Shown here: positions 53,938-61,432 of the stretch, piece by piece
Layout of the letters: every line of letters begins with the position of its first letter
Numbering within the stretch: the first letter of the stretch is position 1
Assembly (NCBI GenBank): GCA_004554165.1
Contig: SFNQ01000012.1
Coordinates: forward strand, 1 to 64,000
Direction: 5' to 3'
DNA length: 64,000 nucleotides
DNA from: Clostridiales bacterium
GTDB lineage: Bacteria > Bacillota > Clostridia > Christensenellales > CAG-138
The notes under the pieces: generated by a model
Told to the model about the DNA's origin: nothing
Database searches by the model: none
The model's input: only the letters and a program-made list of their open reading frames with translations
Position numbers and translations under genes: made by a program

Positions 53938-54797
53938 GATCCGAACGCCTTCAATTCCGCAGGCTCTGCGCCGGTTTTCTCCTGTTCCACGATCTTTGCG
54001 TCCACAAGAAAGCGGTACCAGTAGCACTCCAGCCAGTGGTAGATATAACCCTCCCGGCCATCGAGAAAGCCAAGGCGAAAATAATAGTTATAGCAAAACC
54101 ACAGAAAACAGCGCAAAAAGCGCGGCGCGCGGTAATAGAAGGAAAACTTTCGCTTCCTGTGCTTTTGCAGGCGCTTTTCCGTGTTGGCCTCAGTGGACGC
54201 GCCATTTTTAAAGGCCAGATAATCCTGCAATTCGCGGATGGTATACCAGTTGTAGCGGGCGATATAGCTGTTGAGGTCCTTAAAATCATCGTGGAGAAAG
54301 CGGCCCCTCGCCTCGGCATAGCCGCCGTCGAAAAGAACGGTGTGCGCATCCCGCTTTCTGTCCTCGATCTGCCCGTGGCCCCGGCGGAAGATCATGATCT
54401 TCCGCTTGTTGGCAAGGCCGTGCTTCATGAGCCTGCCGAGAAAGTAGAAGTCCGCCTCCATGGCGATACCGTTCTGTCCGGCGGCGTCCGCCCCTTTGAG
54501 CAGAGCCTCGCATTCCCGGCACAGCGCGGGCGTAAAGCGTTCGTCCGCATCCAGGCGGAGAATCCATTCCGTCTCAATCCCGGTGTGCGCAATGCCCCAG
54601 TTGAACTGCGCGGCATAATAGCTGAATTCATGCTCGTATACATCCGCGCCGAGGCTTTTTGCGATTTCCACGGTGTCGTCCGTACTGCCGGAATCCACAA
54701 CCACGACGCGCGCGGCAAAGCCCTGCACCGACTCGATACAGGCGCGGATGTTCTGCTGCTCGTTTTTTGTCAGCACAATGGCCGTCAGATCCGCCAC
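53934..54797 (-). CDS. Glycosyltransferase family 2 protein (WaaE/KdtX-like)
   Basis: A 287-residue GT-A enzyme: LTAIVLTKNEQQNIRACIESV, VVDSGSTDDTVEIAKSLGADVYEHEF, and the metal site LRLDADERFTP. FGRLMKHG-type and HDDFKDLNSYIARYNWYTIRE match the lipopolysaccharide core beta-1,4-glucosyltransferase subgroup also found in Gram-positive capsule loci. The start is GTG (54797) with AAGGGG upstream. It is the first gene of polysaccharide operon 2, behind the promoter at 54833-54862. Confidence 0.92.
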   Translation of the reverse strand: MADLTAIVLTKNEQQNIRACIESVQGFAARVVVVDSGSTDDTVEIAKSLGADVYEHEFSYYAAQFNWGIAHTGIETEWILRLDADERFTPALCRECEALLKGADAAGQNGIAMEADFYFLGRLMKHGLANKRKIMIFRRGHGQIEDRKRDAHTVLFDGGYAEARGRFLHDDFKDLNSYIARYNWYTIRELQDYLAFKNGASTEANTEKRLQKHRKRKFSFYYRAPRFLRCFLWFCYNYYFRLGFLDGREGYIYHWLECYWYRFLVDAKIVEQEKTGAEPAELKAFGS

Positions 54798-54832
54798 GGT
54801 TCGCCCCTTATTCCTATCTTTTCTGTTTTTGT

Positions 54833-54862
54833 ATCATACCACGAGAAAAGCCGCATTGACAA
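54833..54862 (-). promoter_or_regulatory. Promoter of polysaccharide operon 2
   Basis: Minus-strand TTGTCA (54862-54857) and TATGAT (54838-54833) are 18 bp apart; transcription should start near 54826. Between this site and the mgtE promoter (54870-55050) is a GC-rich stretch with no recognisable gene. Confidence 0.8.
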
Positions 54863-55052
54863 GTGCGGCGGGATGCACGGTGCTTTTTGGAAACGCCGGC
54901 AGGCGGGGCGGCCCCGGGGTTCCGTCCCGGAACGGCGGCGGCGGACGCGGACGCCCGTGCTCCCGCCCCTTCCGCCCGCCGCCGCAGCGCGGCCTGCGGC
55001 CGCGCCCGGGGCCGCCCGCCCACGCCCCTGCAAAAACCCGCGCCTTCGGTAC

Positions 55053-55104
55053 TTGCCACGGAACGGAATCTGGCGTAAAATAAAGTACCGGGAGCCATTC
55101 CCGG
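55053..55104 (+). promoter_or_regulatory. Promoter and 5' hairpin of the mgtE transcript
   Basis: TTGCCA (55053-55058) and TAAAAT (55076-55081) have a 17-bp spacer. The expected start, about 55088, is the first base of a 6-bp hairpin CCGGGA-N5-TCCCGG (55088-55104). No U-run follows, so this is not a terminator. Confidence 0.72.
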
Positions 55105-55132
55105 AAAAGCTATCTGTGAAAGGAGAAACGGC

Positions 55133-55222
55133 ATGGACGCTGGGCCCAGTCCCAAACGCAGCTTTGGCTATCGTGTTACCACAAATGCGGCGTCCGCGCC
55201 CTGTACGGATTGCCGCCCATAA
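55133..55222 (+). CDS. Short leader ORF upstream of mgtE (29 aa)
   Basis: An ATG at 55133 preceded by GAAAGGAG opens a 29-codon frame rich in Pro, Ser, Ala, Thr and Cys, ending CTDCRP then TAA. The last sense codon is Pro, which is known to slow termination. The stop is 18 bp before the mgtE ATG and 6 bp before its AGGAGG site, so ribosomes on the leader would cover the mgtE initiation region. I do not recognise the peptide. A regulatory leader peptide for Mg2+ uptake, comparable in layout to mgtL upstream of mgtA in Salmonella, is an inference. Confidence 0.5.
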   Translation: MDAGPSPKRSFGYRVTTNAASAPCTDCRP

Positions 55223-55240
55223 TTCTCAGGAGGAATTCGT

Positions 55241-56581
55241 ATGATCGACCGTGTCCTTTCGCTGCTGCATTCGCGGCAGTATGTGGAGCTTCGCCGCCTG
55301 ATCGCGGATATGCACGTGGCGGATATCGCCGAGGTGTTTTCCGAAATCCCCGATCGCGAGAGCATGCTCCGCCTTTTCCGCCTGCTGCCCAAGGGCGTTG
55401 CCGCGGAAACCTTTTCCTATCTGGAACCCGACGTACAGCAGAATATCATCGAGGCTATTACGGATGTGGAGCTGCGCAGCATTCTGGACGACATGTTCCT
55501 TGACGACTGCGTGGATCTCATCGAGGAGATGCCGGCAAATGTGGTGCGCCGCGTACTTTTGAACACGCCGAAGGAAAACCGCGCGCTCATCAACCAGTAC
55601 CTGCAATACCCCGACGACAGCGCGGGCAGCCTCATGACCAACGAATATGTGGGACTGAAGCGCGGCCTCACTGCCGGACAGGCGCTTTCTGAAATCCGGC
55701 GCACAGGCGTGGACAAGGAGACCATCGAGACCTGCTTCATCCTCTCCAAGGACCGGCGGCTGGAGGGCGAGGTGCTGCTGCGCGAAATCGTCCTGGCGGA
55801 TCCGGATACGCCCATCGAGGAGATCATGGAGGATTATACCCTTTCGGTCAAGACCCATGACGACCGGGAGGAAGTGGCCATGCTCTTTTCCAAGTACGAC
55901 GTCATGTCCATCCCCGTCGTCGATCAGGAAAACCGGCTGGTGGGCCTCATCACCATTGACGATGCCGTGGACGTCATCCAGGAGGAAAACACCGAGGACT
56001 TCGAAATGATGGCCGGTATGACCCCTTCGGATGAAACCTACCTCAAAACGCCCGTCCTGACGCTTGCAAAGCATCGCATCGTCTGGCTGCTGGTGCTGAT
56101 GTTCTCCGCCATGGTCACCGGCGCGATGCTGGAGCACTTCGAGGCCGCCATTTCGGCCATCCCGCTGCTGGTTTCCTTCCTGCCCATGCTCATGGACACC
56201 GGCGGCAACTGCGGCTCCCAGGCCTCGACAATGATCATCCGCGGCATGGCGCTGGACGAGATTGACCTCTCCGACGTGTTCCGCGTCTGGTGGAAGGAGG
56301 TGCGCGTGGCGCTCCTGTGCAGCGTAGTGCTGGCGATCTTCAACTTCCTGCGCATCCTGATCCAGTACCGCGATCTGGAGGTGGCGGCGGTGGTGTGCTG
56401 CACGCTGATCTGTACGGTGCTCATCGCAAAGTCGCTGGGCTGCCTGCTGCCCATGCTTGCAAAGCGCGTCCGGCTCGATCCCGCGCTCATGGCCGCGCCG
56501 ATGATTACAACCATCACGGACGCCTGCTCGATTCTTGTGTTTTTCCGCTTTGCGCTGTCCTTCCTCTCCGCCCGGCTGTAA
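55241..56581 (+). CDS. mgtE: Magnesium transporter MgtE
   Basis: A 446-residue Mg2+ channel. The N-terminal superhelical MgtE_N domain (1-125) contains the repeated EVFSEIPDRE and IEEMPANVV-type motifs. Two CBS domains follow (about 130-250), with LMTNEYVGL and SKYDVMSIPVVDQENRLVGLITIDD. Then come five membrane helices with the pore motif MDTGGNCGSQASTMIIRG. The CBS region senses cytosolic Mg2+ and closes the gate. RBS AGGAGG. It is divergent from polysaccharide operon 2, and RidA follows 74 bp downstream. Confidence 0.96.
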   Translation: MIDRVLSLLHSRQYVELRRLIADMHVADIAEVFSEIPDRESMLRLFRLLPKGVAAETFSYLEPDVQQNIIEAITDVELRSILDDMFLDDCVDLIEEMPANVVRRVLLNTPKENRALINQYLQYPDDSAGSLMTNEYVGLKRGLTAGQALSEIRRTGVDKETIETCFILSKDRRLEGEVLLREIVLADPDTPIEEIMEDYTLSVKTHDDREEVAMLFSKYDVMSIPVVDQENRLVGLITIDDAVDVIQEENTEDFEMMAGMTPSDETYLKTPVLTLAKHRIVWLLVLMFSAMVTGAMLEHFEAAISAIPLLVSFLPMLMDTGGNCGSQASTMIIRGMALDEIDLSDVFRVWWKEVRVALLCSVVLAIFNFLRILIQYRDLEVAAVVCCTLICTVLIAKSLGCLLPMLAKRVRLDPALMAAPMITTITDACSILVFFRFALSFLSARL

Positions 56582-56655
56582 GCCCGGCTTTCCCCCTGCG
56601 GGCAGCCTTTCCGCGCTGCCCCTACTCCACTTTCATGAAAGGAGCTCTTTTCCCA

Positions 56656-57036
56656 ATGAAGCAGATTCTTTCCTCCGCCGCCGCGCCTGCGGCCATTGGC
56701 CCCTATTCGCAGGGCGTGCGTTCCGGGTCGCTGTGCTTTTTTTCCGGCATGCTGCCCATCGACCCGGCAAGCGGCGCGCTGGTGGGCGAAACCGCCCGCG
56801 AGCAGACCGGGCAGGTTATGAAAAATCTGGCCGCGCTGCTGGCCTCCCTTGGCCTGACCCCGGCGCACGTGGTCAAGACCACGGTGTTTCTCACGGATCT
56901 TTCCGCCTTTCCCGAGGTCAATGAGGTTTACGGCGCGCTGTTTTCCGAAAATCCGCCTGCGCGCAGCTGCGTGGAGGTGTCGCGCCTTCCCAAGGACGCC
57001 CTCGTGGAGATCGAGTGCATTGTGTCCGTCGAGTAA
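56656..57036 (+). CDS. ridA: RidA family reactive intermediate deaminase
   Basis: A 126-residue YjgF/YER057c/UK114 protein. It hydrolyses reactive enamine/imine intermediates released by PLP enzymes. The family pattern is complete: AAAPAAIGPYSQGVRSGSL, FFSGMLPIDPASG, QTGQVMKNLAALLAS, VVKTTVFLTDLSAFPEVNEVY and PPARSCVEVSRLPKDALVEIE, including the Arg that binds the substrate carboxylate. ATG 56656 follows AAAGGAGC. The next small gene starts 24 bp later. Confidence 0.94.
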   Translation: MKQILSSAAAPAAIGPYSQGVRSGSLCFFSGMLPIDPASGALVGETAREQTGQVMKNLAALLASLGLTPAHVVKTTVFLTDLSAFPEVNEVYGALFSENPPARSCVEVSRLPKDALVEIECIVSVE

Positions 57037-57060
57037 AAAACAGATAGCAGGAGCCTTGCC

Positions 57061-57312
57061 ATGCTGGAATTCAAGTTTGACACCCAACTGCTGATCGAGG
57101 GGGAAAACCTCTCCGAGGACGAGATCAACGCCCATATTACGGAGCATTTCGCAGGCGACTGCCTGCTGGCCGTGGGCGATGAAACGCTGATCAAAATTCA
57201 TTTTCACACCAACGAGCCCTGGAAGCTGCTGGAATACTGCGCCTCTCTGGGAGAGATCTACGATGTGGTTGTGGAAAATATGGAGCGGCAGGAGCAGGGT
57301 CTGCCGGGCTGA
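57061..57312 (+). CDS. Small FakA/DAK-C-terminal-like protein
   Basis: An 83-residue protein resembling the end of the FakA/YloV C-terminal domain: GDCLLAVGDETLIKIHFHTNEPWKLLEYCASLGEIYDVVVENM. In FakA, the ATP-binding subunit of fatty acid kinase, this stretch is the last part of a protein of about 550 residues. Here it stands alone, with its own start (RBS AGGAG a few bases upstream) and a normal stop. Free-standing versions exist in Clostridia; the role is unknown. It is likely cotranscribed with ridA. Confidence 0.75.
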   Translation: MLEFKFDTQLLIEGENLSEDEINAHITEHFAGDCLLAVGDETLIKIHFHTNEPWKLLEYCASLGEIYDVVVENMERQEQGLPG

Positions 57313-57592
57313 GGGCCGCCCCCGCCTCCCGCAGGCAAGCCCGTTCTGCCCCCTTTTCCCTTGCCTTTCCTGCGCCCCGGCAGCGCCGGAACGCCTGCCC
57401 TCTACAATCGCCCTTTTCCGTCCGCGCCCAGCGTCGCCTTCCCTTGCGCCTGTCAAAAGCGACGGTTCCGATGCCGCGCATCCCTGTCTCGGCGGCTTGC
57501 GCCAAAACGGACGCCATCCTGCCTGCGGGCCCTTGTACGCCTGCGGTTCGGTTTTTTCGTCCCCATGAACCCGGCAAAATGCCCTTTGCTGC

Positions 57593-57627
57593 AAAACGGC
57601 GCCCACAATCCCGTGAGCGCCGTTTTT
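57593..57627. terminator. Bidirectional intrinsic terminator (mini-FakA gene / asnA)
   Basis: AAAACGGCGC pairs with GCGCCGTTTT (10 bp), with T-runs on both strands. It lies in the 338-bp gap between convergent genes; the rest of the gap shows no gene or repeat that I can support. Confidence 0.85.
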
Positions 57628-57650
57628 CTGTCCTTGGCCGAAGCCGCCCG

Positions 57651-58658
57651 TTACAGCAGCGTTACGCCCGCCGCCTCGCAGCGGGAGACGGTTTCCGCAT
57701 CCCAAATCGAGGACTGCACCTCGCCGATGTGCGCTTTTTCCAGCAGCAGCATGCACAGGCGCGACTGGCCGATACCGCCGCCGATGGTCAGCGGCAGCTC
57801 GCCCGCAAGCAGCGCCCTGTGGAAGGGCAGCGTAGCCCGCTCCTGGCAGTTTGCGAGTCTGAGCTGCTCCGCCAGCGAGGCCTCGTCCACGCGGATGCCC
57901 ATGCTGGAGATCTCCAGCGCGCAGTCCAGCACCGGGTAGTAGAAGAGGATGTCGCCGTTGAGCTGCCAGTCGTCGTAGTCCGGCGCGCGGCCGTCGTGGG
58001 GCTTGCCGTCGGAGAGTACGCCGCCAATCTGCTCGATAAAGACCGTGCCGTGTTCCTTCGTGTAGAGGTATTCCCGCTCCTTCGCGGTTCTGCCGGGATA
58101 GAGGGCGATAAGCTCCTCGCTGGTCACAAAGCTGACCTCGCGCCGGAGCGGGAGCGTCAGCTCCGGATATTTGGCCTGCACGACCGCCTGCGTGTAGCAG
58201 ATGGCCTCCACAATAGCGCGCACTGTGCGCTCAAGATAGGCGCGGCTGCGGTCCTCACGGGTGATCACCTTCTCCCAGTCCCACTGGTCGACATAGATGG
58301 AGTGCAGGTTGTCGAGCGCCTCGTCCCGGCGGATGGCGTTCATGTCCGTATACAGGCCGCGGCCTTCTCGGAAGCCGTAGCGGTGCAGGGCGTAACGCTT
58401 CCACTTGGCCAGCGAGTGTACCACCTCCGCGTCAAGCCCGGCGCCGGGTGCATCGAAGCTGACGGGCCGCTCCACGCCGTTGAGGTTGTCGTTCAGGCCG
58501 TCCGCGGGGTTGACGAACAGCGGCGCGGAAACGCGCTTGAGCCGCAGCATGGCGGAAAGCGCCTCCTGAAACGTGCTCTTGATGAGCGCAATCGCGCTCT
58601 GCGTGTCGTAGAGGCCCAGCTTTGTTTCATACCCTTCGGGAACCCTGGTTTGCAGCAT
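57651..58658 (-). CDS. asnA: Aspartate-ammonia ligase (asparagine synthetase A)
   Basis: A 335-residue class II tRNA-synthetase-like enzyme that makes asparagine from aspartate, ammonia and ATP. Features include TQSAIALIKSTFQEAL, the SAPLFVNPADGLNDNLNGVERPV start region, DQWDWEKVI, and the C-terminal GGGIGQSRLCMLLL motif 3. The start at 58658 has AAGGAGG eight bases upstream; a longer in-frame ATG at 58691 lacks a site. The glutamine-dependent AsnB is also present at 4058-5635, but only asnB has a T-box. Confidence 0.96.
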   Translation of the reverse strand: MLQTRVPEGYETKLGLYDTQSAIALIKSTFQEALSAMLRLKRVSAPLFVNPADGLNDNLNGVERPVSFDAPGAGLDAEVVHSLAKWKRYALHRYGFREGRGLYTDMNAIRRDEALDNLHSIYVDQWDWEKVITREDRSRAYLERTVRAIVEAICYTQAVVQAKYPELTLPLRREVSFVTSEELIALYPGRTAKEREYLYTKEHGTVFIEQIGGVLSDGKPHDGRAPDYDDWQLNGDILFYYPVLDCALEISSMGIRVDEASLAEQLRLANCQERATLPFHRALLAGELPLTIGGGIGQSRLCMLLLEKAHIGEVQSSIWDAETVSRCEAAGVTLL

Positions 58659-58703
58659 ATGGTCATCCTCCTTGCACTGCCGGATTTTCATATATAATCG
58701 TTA

Positions 58704-58733
58704 AGTTTAGTCATTGGGCACGCCGCTTGTCAA
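58704..58733 (-). promoter_or_regulatory. Promoter of asnA
   Basis: Minus-strand TTGACA (58733-58728) and TAAACT (58709-58704) are 18 bp apart. The -35 box overlaps that of the divergent deoD promoter. Confidence 0.78.
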
Positions 58734-58755
58734 GGATTTCTTTTTTAGATATAAT
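58727..58755 (+). promoter_or_regulatory. Promoter of deoD
   Basis: TTGTCA (58727-58732) and TATAAT (58750-58755) are separated by 17 bp; the start should be near 58762, giving a leader of about 100 nt. The leader has a short hairpin GCAAAG/CTTTGC but no purine-riboswitch core. Confidence 0.82.
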
Positions 58756-58864
58756 CAATTCAGGCGGAAGAGTACGCGCCCCTCTCTGCAAAGGCCCGCC
58801 CTTTGCCGCAGTCTTTTGGCCGTATTCCGCCGCATTACAATTCAATCACGGAGGTCTGCCATTC

Positions 58865-59584
58865 ATGAAAGAAGCCAACCTGACGCCGCACATCGCCTGC
58901 TCTCCCGGGGACTTTGCAAAGACCGTGCTCATGCCGGGCGATCCGCTGCGGGCGAAGCTGATCGCGGAAACCTATCTTGAAAACGCGGAGCTGGTCAACA
59001 ACGTCCGCGGAATTCACGGCTACACCGGCATGTACGAGGGCAAGCGCGTGTCCGTCATGGCCAGCGGCATGGGCATGCCCTCCATTGGTATCTATTCCTA
59101 CGAACTTTTCAACTTCTTTGGCGTGGACAGCATCATCCGCATCGGCAGCGCGGGCGCGATTCACCCGGATCTGAAGCTGTTCGATCTCGTCATCGGGCAG
59201 GGCGCCTGCTACGATTCCGACTATCCCCGGCAGTTCGGCATGCGCGGCACCTACGCCCCCATTGCGGATTTTGGCCTGCTGCGCAAAGCCGTGGACGAGT
59301 GCGAAACCCGGGGCCTGCGCTACCGGGTGGGAAACCTCCTGTCCTCCGACCTGTTCTATGGCGAGGGCGGCGTGGAGGTGACGCTGGCCTGGCGCAAACT
59401 GGGCGTGCTGGCGGTTGAGATGGAGTCCGCCGCGCTGTACGCAAACGCTGCGCGCGCCGGCAAAAAGGCCCTCTGCATCTGCACGATTTCGGACCGGCTG
59501 GAGGGCGGCGAAGTCACCACTGCGGAGCAGCGGCAGAACGCCTTCCACGATATGATGCGGGTCGCGCTCTCCATCGCGGAGTAG
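58865..59584 (+). CDS. deoD: Purine-nucleoside phosphorylase, DeoD type
   Basis: A 239-residue hexameric-type phosphorylase that splits purine (deoxy)nucleosides with phosphate. It has the family N-terminus TPHIACSPGDFAKTVLMPGDPLRAK with its phosphate-binding GDPLR, GMGMPSIGIYSYEL, IIRIGSAGAI, the ribose-binding EMESAALY, and a catalytic Asp in ICTISDRLEGG. RBS CGGAGG precedes ATG 58865. Divergent from asnA. A lipoprotein gene follows 46 bp downstream. Confidence 0.95.
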   Translation: MKEANLTPHIACSPGDFAKTVLMPGDPLRAKLIAETYLENAELVNNVRGIHGYTGMYEGKRVSVMASGMGMPSIGIYSYELFNFFGVDSIIRIGSAGAIHPDLKLFDLVIGQGACYDSDYPRQFGMRGTYAPIADFGLLRKAVDECETRGLRYRVGNLLSSDLFYGEGGVEVTLAWRKLGVLAVEMESAALYANAARAGKKALCICTISDRLEGGEVTTAEQRQNAFHDMMRVALSIAE

Positions 59585-59630
59585 GCGCGCCCTTCTGCTT
59601 CCCCTTTTTCGTCACAGGAGTTACCAGTCG

Positions 59631-60266
59631 ATGAAACCCTTGTTCCGTCCCGCCGCGCTTCTTCTTGCGCTCCTGCTGCTCCTGCCGCTTTCCGGCTGTG
59701 CCGGGCGCGTCACGCAGCGCGACATCCAGCAGCTCCAGACCGCCGTGGACGAGCTGCGGCTTCAGAACCACGAGCTGTCCCTGCGGCTTGCGGCGCTGGA
59801 GCAGGCCGCTGCGGACAGCGCGGCCGCGCAGGAAGCCGCAGCGCAGGCCATGGCGCCTGCGCCTGCCGCAACGGCAACGCCCGCGCCCGCAGGGCCCTAT
59901 ACCCTGGCCGCGGACGAGATCTGCTCGCTGCTGCTCAAAAACGGCATGCCAGTGCGCACCTTCTACCGCTACACCGAAAGCAGCGACCCGGACGGCCTGC
60001 TGGGCACGCAGAACGGCTACACCAGCCGTGCGGACTTTCAGGACAGCGAGGTAGAGGGCGTGCTGGGCGTGGTGGAAGTGTTTACGGACACGGCCATGGC
60101 GACGCTCCGCAGCACCACCCTCCAGAACGCCGCCAAATCCGGCAGCATCCCGGCGGAGGCGCACCGTCAGTTTGATAACGTGCTGCTGCGCTTCCCCGCC
60201 GCCTTCTCCGAGGAAAAGCTGGCCGCGTACGAGGCCGCGGTACAGCAGGTGCTGGGGATCGGATAA
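59631..60266 (+). CDS. Putative lipoprotein with coiled coil, family not recognised
   Basis: A 211-residue exported protein. The signal ends LPLSGC (Cys23 lipobox). Residues about 28-68 form a heptad-rich coiled coil (DIQQLQTAVDELRLQNHELSLRLAALEQ, quoted in part), then an Ala/Pro linker and a C-terminal domain of about 120 residues that I do not recognise. It starts 46 bp after deoD behind CAGGAG and may be in the same transcript. Confidence 0.8.
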   Translation: MKPLFRPAALLLALLLLLPLSGCAGRVTQRDIQQLQTAVDELRLQNHELSLRLAALEQAAADSAAAQEAAAQAMAPAPAATATPAPAGPYTLAADEICSLLLKNGMPVRTFYRYTESSDPDGLLGTQNGYTSRADFQDSEVEGVLGVVEVFTDTAMATLRSTTLQNAAKSGSIPAEAHRQFDNVLLRFPAAFSEEKLAAYEAAVQQVLGIG

Positions 60267-60280
60267 AGCGCCTGGCAAAA

Positions 60281-60304
60281 CAGGAGCGTTATGAAACGCT
60301 CCTG
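60281..60304 (+). terminator. Perfect hairpin just after the lipoprotein gene
   Basis: CAGGAGCGTT pairs perfectly with AACGCTCCTG around ATGA, 15 bp after the stop codon. It lacks a T-run, so it may be a 3' stabiliser or weak terminator. Confidence 0.6.
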
Positions 60305-60310
60305 TCAGAG

Positions 60311-60544
60311 TGTCGAAAAAGTGGCGGAACGCCACTTTTTCGAGCTTTCACAGGTTTTGCCTCTCATATTCGCTCCCGGGCGGCAAAACCTGCAACGTAC
60401 GAACCCCTCCGGGGTTTTCTCCGTTTTGACGCACACCCCACAGGGGACCTTCTCTTGCCCCTGCGGGGCAATTCATCTTGTGTCGTCAGAGCCGAATGGA
60501 ACATAAGGGGCCGCGGCCACTTATCAACCCCGGGGTTTTCGACA
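60311..60544. repeat. MITE-like element bounded by 9-bp inverted repeats
   Basis: A 234-bp stretch begins TGTCGAAAA (60311-60319) and ends TTTTCGACA (60536-60544). Just inside the left end is a 13-bp perfect stem, CGAAAAAGTGGCG/CGCCACTTTTTCG (60314-60342). Other short CCCC/GGGG palindromes fill the interior. No convincing gene is inside; one short frame (60291-60506) reads through most of it. No target-site duplication is obvious. Only one copy is in this window, so the mobile origin is unproven. Confidence 0.5.
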
Positions 60545-60550
60545 ATCGCA

Positions 60551-60575
60551 GCCCCTCGAAAACCGAGGGGCTTTT
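60551..60575 (+). terminator. Intrinsic terminator
   Basis: GCCCCTCG pairs with CGAGGGGC and is followed by TTTTCTT. It is well placed to end the deoD-lipoprotein transcript. The remaining gap up to 60772 shows no gene that I can support. Confidence 0.85.
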
Positions 60576-60772
60576 CTTATGTAATTTCTGGTTTAAAGAA
60601 AACAGGGATACCCTGAAGTAACCCCGAAGAGTTAGGCAATACTTCTGAGGAAAGCAGTTGAAGCAACCGTAAGGACTTGCTGTCTGTGAAGCGCAGGCGG
60701 AGAGCCCTCCCCGCCCGCGCTGCGCGCCAAAACAAATCTGCGGATGCTCCTGTCCCCGGTGGCCGGTTGGTT

Positions 60773-61432
60773 TTACGAAATCAGGTCCCCCTGGTGGGCC
60801 ACAAGCGTTGCGTCGAACACACCGGGCACACGCAGGAACTTATCCACAAAGTCCGTCTCGGATTCGTGGATGCGCAGTTCCACCGTCAGCTCCATGCCCT
60901 CGCGCTGCACGGTCTTGGACTTGACGCGGGCCTTCGGCAGCTGCTTGACGAGCCCCTTGATCTGCTGCGACGCGCGCTCGTCGTAGTGGAGGATGAGCAG
61001 GTAGGGCGCGGTGCCGCTGCCCTTTGCGCCGGAGATGACCACCATCACAACGCCGATGACCAGCGCGCCAATGAGGCCCACGTCCACAAAGCCCGCGCCC
61101 AGCGCGAGGCCCTCGCCTACGGCCCAGAACATGAACACCGTGTCGATGGGGTCCTTAATCGCGGTACGGAAACGCACAATGGACAGCGCGCCCACCATGC
61201 CCAGCGACAGCGTCAGGTTCGAAGAGATCAGCATCAATACCAGCGCCGAAACCATGGTCAGCAGGATCAGGCTGATGTTGAACGAGCGCGAATAGACCAC
61301 GCCCGCAAAGGTCTTTTTGTAAATCAGGTACAGGAATCCGCCGACTGCCAGCGCGATCAGCAGCGTCAGTACAACGCGCAGCGGATTGAGCGTACCCGAA
61401 AACAGGTCGCTGATATGAAAGGTTGCGAACAT
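60773..61432 (-). CDS. DUF4956 membrane protein
   Basis: A 219-residue protein with about four helices in the first 140 residues. The conserved core SLGMVGALSIVRFRTAIKDP and DTVFMFWAVGEGLALGAG defines DUF4956. The cytosolic C-terminal part (about 150-219), with DLLIS at the end, is ferredoxin-like. DUF4956 genes recur next to VTC-domain and CotH genes in many bacteria, and exactly that trio is here. The start at 61432 (MFATFHIS) has GAAGGAGG upstream. Biochemical function is unknown. Confidence 0.9.
   Translation of the reverse strand: MFATFHISDLFSGTLNPLRVVLTLLIALAVGGFLYLIYKKTFAGVVYSRSFNISLILLTMVSALVLMLISSNLTLSLGMVGALSIVRFRTAIKDPIDTVFMFWAVGEGLALGAGFVDVGLIGALVIGVVMVVISGAKGSGTAPYLLILHYDERASQQIKGLVKQLPKARVKSKTVQREGMELTVELRIHESETDFVDKFLRVPGVFDATLVAHQGDLIS

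Noticed and set aside
54870..55240. Mg2+ riboswitch (M-box) upstream of mgtE
   Set aside because: I found none of the conserved M-box sequence blocks; the leader instead holds a small hairpin and a short ORF.
58756..58864. Purine riboswitch in the deoD leader
   Set aside because: The conserved TATA...GATATGG core is absent; only a short hairpin is visible.
60600..60700. Possible structured RNA (sequence around GAGTTAGGCAATACTTC and CAACCGTAAGGACTTGC)
   Set aside because: The text looks RNA-like, but I could not build a convincing fold or match it to a known family.
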